DNA of 64,000 bases from positions 1 through 64,000 of the forward strand of contig CAZPKF010000011.1 in NCBI GenBank assembly GCA_964587155.1, given 5' to 3'. Under the pieces are notes generated by a model. It was not told the DNA's origin, made no database searches, and saw only the letters and a list, made by a program, of their open reading frames with translations. Below are positions 15,434 to 24,750 of this stretch, piece after piece. The position numbers and the translations under genes are program-made. Positions within the stretch are counted from its first letter, which is position 1, and each line of letters begins with the position of its first letter. The DNA comes from Hallerella sp964587155 (GTDB lineage: Bacteria; Fibrobacterota; Fibrobacteria; Fibrobacterales; Fibrobacteraceae).

Positions 15434-17335
15434 TCAAAACTTCATCACCAAAATGGTGATATCATCTTTTTGCGAAGCTCCCTGAGAAAAATTCCGCAAT
15501 TCTTCTAACAAAGCCAGACGAATTCCCTCGGCGGAAAGCGCATGGTATTTTTCAACAAAAGACTTCAACCGTTCCAAGCCGAACATTTCTTCGTTGCCAT
15601 TGACGGCTTCCGTCACGCCATCCGTATAAAGTAACACCGTATCGCCGGGTTTAACTATCAGGGATTTTTCCCGTATAATTTTACTGTTGTCATCGACCAT
15701 GCCAAGCGCAATGCCGCCACTTTTAATGGCTTCTAAGCGATTGTCACTTTCTTTAAAATGCAGAATATGTTCATGCCCACAACTGGTGTAATGCAACGCT
15801 TTCGAACGCGGATTCCATTCAAAGAAAAGAAGTGAAGCAAACATCGTTTCAGAAATATGACCAGACAAATCTGCGTTTACATGTACAAGAGTTCGGTACG
15901 TATTGGCAAAATAGCGACATTCCGCATGCAAAAAAGCGTATAGCGACGTCATCACCATTCCCGCAGGAACACCTTTTCCAGAAACATCCCCAATAACGAT
16001 TCCCAAATTGTGATTGGGCAAATCTAAAAAGTCAAAATAATCGCCACCGATTTCTTTAGCCGGCGTCATAGAACCCGCCAAAGAAATTCCCTCACATGTT
16101 GGTATTTTATGCGGCAAAAGTCCTGACTGAATTCGAAATCCCAATTGCAATTCCGCCTGTGTCCGCGCTTGATCCTGCCGTTCAAGGACAGCTTCATTCG
16201 CTTTTAAAATCATCGTCGCATAGTGGGAAAAGTTTTGGACCAGATAAAAATCGCTTTCAGAAAAATAGCGTTCGTACTTTTTATTTTCAACGACCAAAAC
16301 GCCTAAAAGCTGCTGATCAAAATTCAACGGTTCAAGAATCAGAGATCGGATGTTGGAGGCGCGACTTCCCAGCGAAAGCACCCGACTATCACGACTCGCA
16401 TAAGGAATGTAAACGCCCATTCGCGAAATTCCACATTCCCAAATGAGATTGTCCTCTTCTGTAATGTTTTGCGAAAAGGTTATTTCGCGCAAAGCTTCGG
16501 CGTGAGTAAAGCTCATTTCGTTTCCGCGGACCAGCGGATAAAAAATTCCGTACATTTCCGAGCATCGGAACAAATGTTCCTTTTCATCCCAAATGTAAAC
16601 TGCAGCGGATTTTGCCCCAATCCCTTCGGAAAGCGTTTCTAAAAAGCGCGCAAGCGATTCGTGCAAATCCGAAAAATCGCTGACCGTTTCCCCCATTTTT
16701 GTTACAATCCGATGATTGACTTTTCTTTCATCTTCATAAACGTCAATTACCCGATCCTTGTGGCGAATCCAATTGCCATAACGCCGCAAAAAAACATAAG
16801 CGATTTGCGCAAGGAAAAGCAAGCGGAAAATCGGAAGCACGAGCAAACAGGAAAGCACATAAAATCCGAACACCAAATGAATTCTCGGTTTCGGATAATA
16901 AGACATCGATGCATAAAGTCTGTCAAAGAAAAACGCAGTTACAATAGCAGCAAACAAGGGAACAAGAAAAACGGGAGGATTTATCCAATACGAGAACACC
17001 ACATCAATCACTGCAAAAACGGCAACAGCCCAAATCCCTTTCGCTATATATTTCTTAGACGGTGGATCCAAGGCTTTGCGATTTTCTTCGCGAATAAAAA
17101 GCACCGTAAACGCAAAAAGAAACGCCAAATCAACAATGGAAATCAGCGGGCGGAAAAAGTGAAGATCCATTCCAAAACGGACTCCGAACGCATTCCACAA
17201 AAAATAAATCCCAGCAAACAAGATCCACGGCCACATACGGGAAGCGGAACGTTTTCCATCAATTTCCACTACCATTAAAAACAGCGGGAACGCAGCCAAC
17301 AGGGGAATCAGCGGATACAGAATATTTAACAACAC
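15434..17335 (-). CDS. Membrane GAF-PP2C (SpoIIE/RsbU-type) phosphatase
   Basis: A 633-residue signalling protein. Residues 1 to about 185 hold several membrane segments, about 225-385 is GAF-like, and about 400-633 is a SpoIIE-type PP2C Ser/Thr phosphatase. The phosphatase part shows GFRIQSGLLPHKIP (linker helix typical of RsbU), GGDYFDF, IGDVSGKGVPAGMVM and LLYTDGVTEA with the metal-binding aspartates, ending SQKDDITILVMKF. It probably dephosphorylates a STAS-type anti-anti-sigma partner in response to a small molecule or membrane signal. The start is GTG at 17335 with TATCTT exactly 6 bases upstream. Its partner kinase is not in the window. Confidence 0.85.
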   Translation of the reverse strand: MLLNILYPLIPLLAAFPLFLMVVEIDGKRSASRMWPWILFAGIYFLWNAFGVRFGMDLHFFRPLISIVDLAFLFAFTVLFIREENRKALDPPSKKYIAKGIWAVAVFAVIDVVFSYWINPPVFLVPLFAAIVTAFFFDRLYASMSYYPKPRIHLVFGFYVLSCLLVLPIFRLLFLAQIAYVFLRRYGNWIRHKDRVIDVYEDERKVNHRIVTKMGETVSDFSDLHESLARFLETLSEGIGAKSAAVYIWDEKEHLFRCSEMYGIFYPLVRGNEMSFTHAEALREITFSQNITEEDNLIWECGISRMGVYIPYASRDSRVLSLGSRASNIRSLILEPLNFDQQLLGVLVVENKKYERYFSESDFYLVQNFSHYATMILKANEAVLERQDQARTQAELQLGFRIQSGLLPHKIPTCEGISLAGSMTPAKEIGGDYFDFLDLPNHNLGIVIGDVSGKGVPAGMVMTSLYAFLHAECRYFANTYRTLVHVNADLSGHISETMFASLLFFEWNPRSKALHYTSCGHEHILHFKESDNRLEAIKSGGIALGMVDDNSKIIREKSLIVKPGDTVLLYTDGVTEAVNGNEEMFGLERLKSFVEKYHALSAEGIRLALLEELRNFSQGASQKDDITILVMKF

Positions 17336-17341
17336 ATTAAA

Positions 17342-17347
17342 AAGATA
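17342..17347 (-). promoter_or_regulatory. -10-like TATCTT, 6 bases before phosphatase GTG
   Basis: TATCTT, six-base spacer TTTAAT, then GTG at 17335; no Shine-Dalgarno visible. Confidence 0.5.
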
Positions 17348-17368
17348 ATAAAGGATGCCTGAATTATT

Positions 17369-17887
17369 TTATTCAGCCGCAGCAAAACGCCGAATCCATT
17401 CGCGATGTTCCCCGGCACACACCTTCTGCATTTTTGCGGCAATTTCTTTGCCGAATTTCGTTGCCATTCTTTTCGGATCAGGCAAAATTCCCACACGGCC
17501 CAAATCCAATCGGTCCGCATCATAACAAGTGTCTATCGTCAAATCTCCAGACCTAGATTCCCTTGTATGGTGACGGCAAGCGTGCAAGAGTTTTTCAAAC
17601 GGCAAAGGGTCTATTTCAAACAGTTTTCCCCGGAGCCGCTCGGCAAAATTTGCACCCAAGCTTCCGTGTTCTTCATCATAGCCGTCCGAAGTGCGGCAAG
17701 AATCATGGAAAAGAGCGAACAGGCGAACAACCCTTTCATCGGCGTGGGTCTTTTGGGAAAGCAGAAGTCCATTGAATTCAACTTGGTGCCAGTGGTCTAA
17801 ACCGTGACGAGAATTTTCGGGAACGCTGGTTTCCGCACAAACGAAATCTTCTAGTTGAGCAAAATTGATACTCAGATTATTTGCCAT
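17369..17887 (-). CDS. HD-domain hydrolase
   Basis: A 172-residue HD-superfamily protein. Metal ligands visible are His in GLDHWHQV, the HD pair in LFALFHDSCR, then EEHGSLGANFAE, ACRHHT and a final YDADRLDLGRVG. The pattern matches small metal-dependent phosphohydrolases. AAGGAG lies four to five bases before the ATG, and the start overlaps the end of mutS by 11 bases, so it is the last gene of scpB-mutS-HD. The substrate is unknown, possibly a nucleotide. Confidence 0.8.
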   Translation of the reverse strand: MANNLSINFAQLEDFVCAETSVPENSRHGLDHWHQVEFNGLLLSQKTHADERVVRLFALFHDSCRTSDGYDEEHGSLGANFAERLRGKLFEIDPLPFEKLLHACRHHTRESRSGDLTIDTCYDADRLDLGRVGILPDPKRMATKFGKEIAAKMQKVCAGEHREWIRRFAAAE

Positions 17888-20477
17888 AATGCTCCTTGAG
17901 TTCCGTCAAAGTTTGAAGCGCTTGCAGCGGAGTCATTTCTTCGGGCGAAAGCCGTTTGATTTCTTCCAGCAAAAGTTTGGCGTCTTCATCCGGCGGCGCA
18001 AACATGTCCATTTGCGGTTTCTCCATCAATTCCGCTTTGTACTTCGCATCACTGGGGTCTATTTGCTGTTTTTCCAACCGAAAAAGAATTTTCCGTGCAC
18101 GGCGAACAACTTCAGAAGGGAGGCCCGCCATTTCCGCAACATGAATTCCATAGCTGGAATCACAAGCTCCAGGAAGAATCTGGTGCAAGAAAATCAATTT
18201 GTCTCCATCTTCCCGAACAGCTATTTGATAATTTCCTGCATGTTCCAAAGAATCAGCCAAAGTCGTCATTTCATGATAATGCGTGGCAAAGAGCGTAATG
18301 GCACTGCGCTTTGGATTGTCGTGGAGAGTTTCAAAGATGGCCCAGGCAATGGATAATCCATCGAATGTACTGGTTCCTCGTCCAATTTCATCTAACAGCA
18401 CAAGACTTTTTTCTGAGGCGTTCCGCAAAATATTCGCCGTTTCAATCATCTCCACCATGAACGTGGAAAGTCCGCGCGAAAGCCTGTCGCTTGCTCCAAC
18501 TCGAGTAAAGATTCTGTCCACGACTCCAATGCGGGCATATTCCGCAGGGACGAACGATCCGATTTGCGCCATCAAAACGATAAGTCCCGTTTGGCGAAGA
18601 TAAGTTGATTTACCCGCCATATTCGGGCCCGTGATAAGCATCATGCGGTGAGATTCCGGAGAAAGATTCACATCGTTTGACACAAATGTGATTCCAGGAT
18701 TGGCTGCAACAATGACCGGATGAAATCCTCCGCGGATTTCAACGCCGATGCCATCGAAAACTTCGGCTTTTGAATAGCCGCGCTTTCGAGCGGCAACCGC
18801 CAAACTGTAAAACGCATCCGTTTCTGCAACTGCTTCGGCTATTTGCTGCAACGCTTCGCGTTCGGCATTCACCGATTCGCGGAGACGGCAAAAAATGCGG
18901 TATTCCAAATCATGAATTCGACTTTCCGCGCTAGAAATAATCGTTTCGCACTCCTTCATTTCTGGAGTGATATAACGTTCGGCATTCACCGTTGTTTGCT
19001 TTCGAATATATTCCGGCGGAATTTTGTCAGAATGGATTTTGGAAACTTCTATGTAATACCCAAAGACCCTGTTGTATCCGACTTTGAGCGTGTTCACCCC
19101 AAGCCGTTCGCGTTCACGGGATTCCAAAGAAGCAATCCAATCGCGCTTGTCCTTAATTTCCGCATTCATGCGGTCCAGTTCTGCATCTGCACCATCCCGA
19201 ATCATGCCGCCTTCGCGGACAGTCAGCGGAAGATCGTCACAAAGCATCCGTAGAATTTCTTCGCCCTTGCCTTCTGCCGAAAGGAGCGTTTCCGCCAAAT
19301 TGTGAAACAGAGGAGATTTGAGTTCAGAAAGAGCCGAAGCCGCATTCACCGCTTTTGAAAGTGAACGCCCCATCCCATACAAATCCCGCGCATTCGCCCG
19401 TCCACTGCCGACACGGCCCATCAAGCGCTCCATGTCCAAAATTTCACGAAGTGCCTGTTTGAGTTCATCCAAAACAATCGGATTCGAAACCAATTCGGCG
19501 ACAGCATCGGAACGCTCTTCAATCCGCTTTACAGAAACCAGCGGATGAGAAATCCATTCGCGGAGATGCCGCGCACCCATAGCGGTAACCGTGTAATCCA
19601 ACACATAAGTCAGCGTACTTTGAGGATCATCGGCATTCAACGGGCGAACCAGTTCCAAATTGCGGAGCGTCGCCGGATCCAAAACCATGTAATCGCCCAA
19701 ATCCAACAATTCCAAATGAGCGATATGAGAAAGTTCTGATTTTTTCTGATCAATCAAATACCAAAGAGTCGCCCCCGCAACCCGAATTTTTCCCATTTGG
19801 CCATCAAGCCCCAAAGATTCCACACTTGCCATTTTAAAATGTTCTAGCAGCACGCGTTCCGCATTATCCTGTTCATAATGGGATTCATCGACTTGCGTTA
19901 CAAGAATGGATTCTGAACGGGCAAATTCCGCAATGGGCTTTGGCAATTCACACCCAGACGGAACAAGAATTTCTTTGGGCATCCGCCGCGCCATTTCACT
20001 TTCAAAATTTTGCAAAGGCGCTTCTGAAACGGCAAAATATCCGGTCGTCACATCGGCAAAAGCAAAAGCCACACCGTGCTTTCCCGGCAAAACGGAACAA
20101 AGGTAATTCGCTACTTTCGCGTCCAAGTTTCCTTCGTTCATCGAAGTGCCCGCACTGATGATTTCGACAATTTCCCGTTTAACGATTCCTTTGGCTAGTT
20201 TCGGGTCTTCGACTTGTTCACAGACTGCGACTTTATAGCCGGCGGCAACCATCTTCGGGAAATACCTGTCCGAAGCATGGTGCGGAAATCCGCAAAGAGG
20301 CGTATTTCCCGATGCGCCATTGTTGCGACTGGTCAAAGTCAGTCCCAAAATTTTAGAAGCGATTTCAGCGTCTTCTTCGAACAGCTCGAAAAAATCGCCC
20401 ATGCGGAAAAAGAGAATGCAGTCCGGATTTTGAGACTTTATCTCGTAATATTGCTTCATCAAAGGCGTCACGCTCAC
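17877..20477 (-). CDS. mutS: DNA mismatch repair protein MutS
   Basis: An 866-residue MutS1. The N-terminal mismatch-reading motif is FFRMGDFFELFEEDA (Phe-x-Glu wedge in FFELF). The Walker A loop is GPNMAGKSTYLRQ at about residue 610, followed by LSTFMVEM, DEIGRGTSTFDGLSIAWA and TLFATHYHE. It binds mismatches and recruits MutL. The GTG at 20477 overlaps the scpB stop (GTGA), which implies coupling. Length and motifs are normal. No mutL is present in the window. Confidence 0.97.
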   Translation of the reverse strand: MSVTPLMKQYYEIKSQNPDCILFFRMGDFFELFEEDAEIASKILGLTLTSRNNGASGNTPLCGFPHHASDRYFPKMVAAGYKVAVCEQVEDPKLAKGIVKREIVEIISAGTSMNEGNLDAKVANYLCSVLPGKHGVAFAFADVTTGYFAVSEAPLQNFESEMARRMPKEILVPSGCELPKPIAEFARSESILVTQVDESHYEQDNAERVLLEHFKMASVESLGLDGQMGKIRVAGATLWYLIDQKKSELSHIAHLELLDLGDYMVLDPATLRNLELVRPLNADDPQSTLTYVLDYTVTAMGARHLREWISHPLVSVKRIEERSDAVAELVSNPIVLDELKQALREILDMERLMGRVGSGRANARDLYGMGRSLSKAVNAASALSELKSPLFHNLAETLLSAEGKGEEILRMLCDDLPLTVREGGMIRDGADAELDRMNAEIKDKRDWIASLESRERERLGVNTLKVGYNRVFGYYIEVSKIHSDKIPPEYIRKQTTVNAERYITPEMKECETIISSAESRIHDLEYRIFCRLRESVNAEREALQQIAEAVAETDAFYSLAVAARKRGYSKAEVFDGIGVEIRGGFHPVIVAANPGITFVSNDVNLSPESHRMMLITGPNMAGKSTYLRQTGLIVLMAQIGSFVPAEYARIGVVDRIFTRVGASDRLSRGLSTFMVEMIETANILRNASEKSLVLLDEIGRGTSTFDGLSIAWAIFETLHDNPKRSAITLFATHYHEMTTLADSLEHAGNYQIAVREDGDKLIFLHQILPGACDSSYGIHVAEMAGLPSEVVRRARKILFRLEKQQIDPSDAKYKAELMEKPQMDMFAPPDEDAKLLLEEIKRLSPEEMTPLQALQTLTELKEHYGK

Positions 20478-21178
20478 GGGGTCCCCATCGAAAGTTCGAT
20501 TTGCGAAGGATTGAGTTCGGGCGGCATCGGCGCCCCCGGCTTGTCATCTTGCGCATAATTAGGAACAATTTCATTCGCATCCAAAAGGTCTTTGAATTCG
20601 CGGAGCCGCGGCAAATCTTCTGGAATCCGGTTGATGCCGAAGTATTTCAGAAAGTCGTCCGTAGTCACATAGGTATAAGGGTTGCCAACGGTTTCGGCTC
20701 GAGCTCCCAGCGCTATCAATTTTTTTTCAAGGAGACTTTTCAGCGGGCCATCACAAGAAACTCCGCGAACCTGCTCTAAAGCGGCTCGGGTAATCGGCTG
20801 CTGATAAGCGACTATCGCCAATGTTTCTAACGCCGCTTGGGAAAGTCGGCGCAAATTGGCGTCTGGGAAAAGTTTTCTGACCCAAGGATAATACCTGACG
20901 CGAGTACGAAAGCGGTAACCGCCCGCCTGTTCTACAATTTCAAACGGTGAATTGATGCGATTCAAACTGTCATTCGAAATTCGGAGCGCATCGGCAACCA
21001 TTTTCGCCGTCAAAAAATCCCCGATAATTTCGCGGAGTTTTTTCAGTGTCAGTACATCCGGAGACGCAAAGACCAACGCTTGTACGATTCGCGCCAAATC
21101 TTCGTTTGATTCAATTTTCGGAAGTTCGGCATTTTCTTCGTTTTCCACTTTGCCGTTTTTAGATACCTCTTCTGCCAT
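20474..21178 (-). CDS. scpB: Segregation and condensation protein B
   Basis: A 234-residue ScpB with its paired winged-helix domains: ALVFASPDVLTLKKLREII, GGYRFRTRVRYYPWVRKLF, LSQAALETLAIVAYQQPITRA and VRGVSCDGPLKSLLEKKLI. It joins ScpA and SMC in the chromosome-condensing complex. An acidic N-terminal extension and a 30-residue Pro-rich C-terminal tail flank the core. It is first in an operon with mutS and an HD protein. TAAATT lies exactly six bases before the ATG, with no Shine-Dalgarno. Confidence 0.93.
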   Translation of the reverse strand: MAEEVSKNGKVENEENAELPKIESNEDLARIVQALVFASPDVLTLKKLREIIGDFLTAKMVADALRISNDSLNRINSPFEIVEQAGGYRFRTRVRYYPWVRKLFPDANLRRLSQAALETLAIVAYQQPITRAALEQVRGVSCDGPLKSLLEKKLIALGARAETVGNPYTYVTTDDFLKYFGINRIPEDLPRLREFKDLLDANEIVPNYAQDDKPGAPMPPELNPSQIELSMGTP

Positions 21179-21184
21179 ATTCCC

Positions 21185-21190
21185 AATTTA
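21185..21190 (-). promoter_or_regulatory. -10-like TAAATT, 6 bases before scpB
   Basis: TAAATT, spacer GGGAAT, ATG at 21178. The GGGA directly abutting the start could be a poor Shine-Dalgarno, so a leaderless start is likely but not certain. Confidence 0.42.
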
Positions 21191-21278
21191 AGAATTTTTC
21201 GTTTGCTCAAATGAAAATTTTTCACCTACCACATCGGATTTTCTATTATTGCAAACAAGAATTTCACGAGGTACAACT

Positions 21279-23135
21279 ATGAAAGATTTACGTTCCAAAA
21301 AGACTATTGAAGGCCGCGAAATGGCGGGCGCACGCGCGCTATGGATTGCAACAGGCACCAAGCCCGAAGAATTTGGAAGGCCCGTGATAGCCATCGTCAA
21401 CAGCTTCACTGAATTCGTCCCCGGACACGTGCATCTCCGCGAAGTCGGAAAAATCGTCGCCGAACAGGTCCGCAAAGCCGGTGGCATTCCCAAGGAAATG
21501 AATACCATCGCCGTCGATGACGGTATCGCCATGGGACACGACGGCATGCTTTACAGCTTGCCCTCCAGAGATTTAATCGCCGATTCCGTAGAATACATGG
21601 CCAACGCCCATCGGGCAGATGGTCTTGTCTGCATCAGCAACTGCGACAAAGTAACTCCCGGCATGCTGATGGCCTCCATGCGTTTGAACATCCCCGCCGT
21701 TTTCGTCTCCGGCGGCCCGATGGAAGCCGGACACGTCAAACAAAAAGACGGTTCCGACCGCGCATTGGATTTAATCGACGCCATGATTGATTCGGCGGAC
21801 ACTTCCGTTTCCGATGAAGAAACTGCAGCGATTGAAGCCGCAGCTTGCCCCACGTGCGGAAGCTGTTCCGGAATGTTTACCGCCAACTCGATGAATTCCT
21901 TGACCGAAGCCATCGGACTTTCTCTGCCGGGAAACGGCACCATCGTAGCGACAAACGCCGAACGCAAAAAACTGTTCGAAGAAGCCGGGCGGCGCATCGT
22001 AGAACTTTGCCACCGCTATTATGACGAAGACGATGAAACGATTCTTCCGCGTTCCATCGCATCGAAAGCCGCTTTTGAAAACGCTATGCGCTTGGACATC
22101 GCCATGGGAGGAAGTTCCAACACCGTTTTGCACCTGTTGGCCGTCGCTCAAGAAGCGGGCACGGACTTCACCATGAAAGATATTGACCGCCTGTCACGAG
22201 ACACGCCCTGCATTTGCAAAGTCGCTCCGACAGTTCACAACATTCATGTCGAAGATGTAAACCGCGCGGGCGGAATTTTGGGAATCCTCGCAGAGCTCGA
22301 CCGCATGGGACTCATCCACCGCGAATGCCCAACAGTCCATGCCAAAACCATAGGCGATGCCATTGATGCAAACGACGTGATGAAAAATCCGTCAGAAGAA
22401 GTCAAACAGCGTTATTTGGCAGGACCGGGTAAAAAGTTCAACATCCAAGCATTTTCGCAAAATTTCCACTACGAATCCCTTGATTTAGATCGTGCCAATG
22501 GCGCTATCCGCGATGCGGCACACGCTTATTCAAAAGACGGCGGCCTAGCCGTACTTTACGGCAACTTGGCCATCGACGGATGCATTGTGAAAACTGCAGG
22601 CGTTGACGAATCCATTTTGAAATTCACCGGACCCGCCGTTGTTTTCGAAAGTCAAGAAGATGCCGTAAAGGGAATTTTAGACCCGAACCGCGTCAAAGCA
22701 GGCGATGTCGTCGTCATCCGATATGAAGGCCCCAAAGGCGGGCCGGGAATGCAAGAAATGCTCTATCCGACCAGTTATCTTAAAAGCCGTCACTTGGGCA
22801 AACTTTGCGCTCTCCTCACCGATGGTCGTTTTTCGGGCGGAACCAGCGGACTTTCCATTGGACACGCCAGCCCGGAAGCTGCAAGTAAAGGAAACATCGG
22901 CCTAGTCAAAGATGGAGACATCATTGAAATCGACATTCCCAACCGCACAATCAATGTCGGCTTGACCGACGCAGAACTCGAAGAACGCCGCCAAGAAATG
23001 GAATCCCGCGGAATCAACGCCTGGAAACCGCTCCACCGCGACCGCGTCGTTTCCAAAGCGCTGCAGGCTTACGGATTGATGGCTTCGAGCGCCGACAAAG
23101 GCGCCGTCCGCAACATCGACAACCTTCTTCGGTAA
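21279..23135 (+). CDS. ilvD: Dihydroxy-acid dehydratase
   Basis: A 618-residue IlvD. Seen are the cluster ligands in CISNCDKVTPGM and CPTCGSCSGMFTANSMN, plus LPGNGT, GGSSNTVLHLLA and the C-terminal TDGRFSGGTSGLSIGHASPE. The enzyme dehydrates dihydroxy-isovalerate and dihydroxy-methylvalerate in valine and isoleucine synthesis. The ATG at 21279 is chosen because GAGGT precedes it by six bases; an in-frame start at 21249 lacks a ribosome site. It is monocistronic and ends at a strong terminator. Confidence 0.97.
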   Translation: MKDLRSKKTIEGREMAGARALWIATGTKPEEFGRPVIAIVNSFTEFVPGHVHLREVGKIVAEQVRKAGGIPKEMNTIAVDDGIAMGHDGMLYSLPSRDLIADSVEYMANAHRADGLVCISNCDKVTPGMLMASMRLNIPAVFVSGGPMEAGHVKQKDGSDRALDLIDAMIDSADTSVSDEETAAIEAAACPTCGSCSGMFTANSMNSLTEAIGLSLPGNGTIVATNAERKKLFEEAGRRIVELCHRYYDEDDETILPRSIASKAAFENAMRLDIAMGGSSNTVLHLLAVAQEAGTDFTMKDIDRLSRDTPCICKVAPTVHNIHVEDVNRAGGILGILAELDRMGLIHRECPTVHAKTIGDAIDANDVMKNPSEEVKQRYLAGPGKKFNIQAFSQNFHYESLDLDRANGAIRDAAHAYSKDGGLAVLYGNLAIDGCIVKTAGVDESILKFTGPAVVFESQEDAVKGILDPNRVKAGDVVVIRYEGPKGGPGMQEMLYPTSYLKSRHLGKLCALLTDGRFSGGTSGLSIGHASPEAASKGNIGLVKDGDIIEIDIPNRTINVGLTDAELEERRQEMESRGINAWKPLHRDRVVSKALQAYGLMASSADKGAVRNIDNLLR

Positions 23136-23160
23136 CGTTTTCGCCGAATTTCATTTTCAC

Positions 23161-23188
23161 AAGGAAGAGTGCAACACTCTTCCTTTTT
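23161..23188 (+). terminator. Rho-independent terminator after ilvD
   Basis: AAGGAAGAGTG (23161-23171) pairs perfectly with CACTCTTCCTT (23175-23185), an 11-bp stem with a 3-base loop and trailing T residues. The remaining 23189-23416 holds only overlapping weak frames and no gene that can be supported. Confidence 0.85.
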
Positions 23189-23416
23189 CAAATTCACCCC
23201 AACAGCAATACAGAACGATTCCGTTCCAATCTGTCCCCTTTCCGCAAAAACGGCTCGTTTTCGCAGTCAAATCCGTGCAAAATTCACTGCGCAGCAGCAA
23301 AGCTTTTTCTTTGAATCCCAACCCAAACAAACACTTTCCTTTCTCCATTCCTGATTTCAAATTGCGCATTAAACTCCGTTTGAATCCATGCACAATTCAA
23401 AGCCGCGAACAAAACT

Positions 23417-24100
23417 TCACCGGCGTTTTTTTTCAACAGGCGCAAGCCGTTCCGCAATTTTAGAAAGTCCGTCGTAAAGCTCCAAAAAGTCTTCCACCCA
23501 AATTGCGTCTCGCTCGCCGACAAGGGAAAGCGCACTTTCCAACGTCCGTTCCGCATTGTAAGGCCCCACGACCATCCCTACTGGCGAACGTCCAAATCCC
23601 GCAGATCGCCGACTGTAGAGAATCATCGCCGCCCGCGCCCGATAAGACCGATGCAATCGGGATACGAGCTGCATCCTCAGCGAAAACAATTCCCGATAGG
23701 CTTCATCCGGTTTGCCTTCGCCCAAAAGGCGTTTTGCTTTTTCCATGCTTCCCGAAAAAGAAATCCGTTCTGCGACAGGAATCAGATAATTGCGCTTGGC
23801 TATTTTCTTTTGAACAGAATCGATTTCTTTTTGAACGGATTCCGCTGTCCAAAGGGCTATCTGGATTGGCTCCGGTTTTGCCGTTTTCGAAAGTTCCCTT
23901 TCATGCGAGTCTATCCAACGATTCAATCGGCAAGCCATTTCCAAGGCTTCTGCGTTTTCCCCAACAGCCATATAATCACTTATCCGGGATAGCGAAAAAT
24001 CGGCATAAGACATTCGCCAATACGGCAAACGGTCCTGTTTGCGGAGCGCATCGACTCTTTTTTTCAAAAGGGCATATTCGGCAGCTGCAGATTCTATCAT
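23417..24100 (-). CDS. Unknown helical protein, last gene of the motor operon
   Basis: A 227-residue soluble protein with no recognised domain. It is rich in Arg, Lys, Glu and Leu, is predicted nearly all helical, and has no signal peptide or membrane segment. Its start overlaps the OmpA/MotB-like stop by ATGA, so its synthesis is coupled to that of the motor. The position matches a helical DUF2894 protein that, from memory, ends a DUF3348-DUF802-OmpA-DUF2894 gene set in proteobacteria; sequence similarity to it is not established. A cytoplasmic adaptor or regulator of the motor is the simplest guess. Confidence 0.65.
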   Translation of the reverse strand: MIESAAAEYALLKKRVDALRKQDRLPYWRMSYADFSLSRISDYMAVGENAEALEMACRLNRWIDSHERELSKTAKPEPIQIALWTAESVQKEIDSVQKKIAKRNYLIPVAERISFSGSMEKAKRLLGEGKPDEAYRELFSLRMQLVSRLHRSYRARAAMILYSRRSAGFGRSPVGMVVGPYNAERTLESALSLVGERDAIWVEDFLELYDGLSKIAERLAPVEKKRR

Positions 24101-24747
24101 CGATTCAAAGCCTCTGGCGAAAGCGCTTCGGACTTGCGAATGGATGTTACGCCAATTTCCACACGTCGATTTTGACTCCGATTCGCTTCACTTGTATTGG
24201 GCACGCGCGGATGCTCTTCCCCAAAACCAGCGGCAAAAAGCCTGTCCGATGGGAATCCTTGCTGAATCAGCGTTTTCACTACATTCACGGCGCGCTCTGT
24301 CGAAAGATTCCAGTTTGTATAAGTCGGCGAATTTGTCGGCGTATCATCCGTGAATCCGGAAACCATGATGGCATCTCCCGAATCGAGAACATCTTGCAAC
24401 CCTTTTCCGATACTTTTGATAATGCTTTCGCCTTCTGCCGTTAGCGTTGCTCCATTTCGCGGAAAAAGGAATGACGCCTGAATCTGAATGTTTCCATTTT
24501 CAAGAGCGATAACTCCTTTTTCCAAAGGCGCTTTGAGACTTTGGGACAGCAACGCATTCCGTTCCTTGGCGACACGACGCATTTCTTCTTGACAACTCAC
24601 AACTTCTTGTTCTGTTCGGGTCAAGTCTTCCGCCTTTTTCTCTTTCATTGTCGTCATGGCGACAAATGCCAAAATGAACAGTGCCAACAGACCCGCGGTC
24701 AAATCTGTAAACACAAGCCAATGACTTTCTTCTCGCCGTTTTGCCAT
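24097..24747 (-). CDS. MotB/ZorB-like OmpA-family motor subunit
   Basis: A 216-residue protein with a short cytoplasmic N-terminus, one membrane segment (about residues 11-30) and a periplasmic OmpA domain. Asp15 in WLVFTDLTAGLLALF sits at the membrane entry, where MotB and ZorB carry the ion-binding Asp. The OmpA domain ends with NWNLSTERAVNVVKTL, AAGFGEEHP and SEANRSQNRRVEI, including the Asn/Arg residues that bind peptidoglycan. A coiled-coil linker separates the parts. It starts 3 bases after the channel gene's stop. Expected role: ion-conducting, peptidoglycan-anchored stator partner. Confidence 0.87.
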   Translation of the reverse strand: MAKRREESHWLVFTDLTAGLLALFILAFVAMTTMKEKKAEDLTRTEQEVVSCQEEMRRVAKERNALLSQSLKAPLEKGVIALENGNIQIQASFLFPRNGATLTAEGESIIKSIGKGLQDVLDSGDAIMVSGFTDDTPTNSPTYTNWNLSTERAVNVVKTLIQQGFPSDRLFAAGFGEEHPRVPNTSEANRSQNRRVEIGVTSIRKSEALSPEALNR

Positions 24748-24750
24748 CGG

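Noticed and set aside
15323..15508. A 61-codon plus-strand frame after the GT8-like gene
   Set aside because: It runs antisense into the conserved end of the phosphatase domain and has no ribosome site.
23157..23556. Two minus-strand frames (78 and 90 codons) downstream of the motor operon
   Set aside because: They overlap each other, the ilvD terminator or the end of the 23417-24100 gene. They show no domain and no ribosome site.
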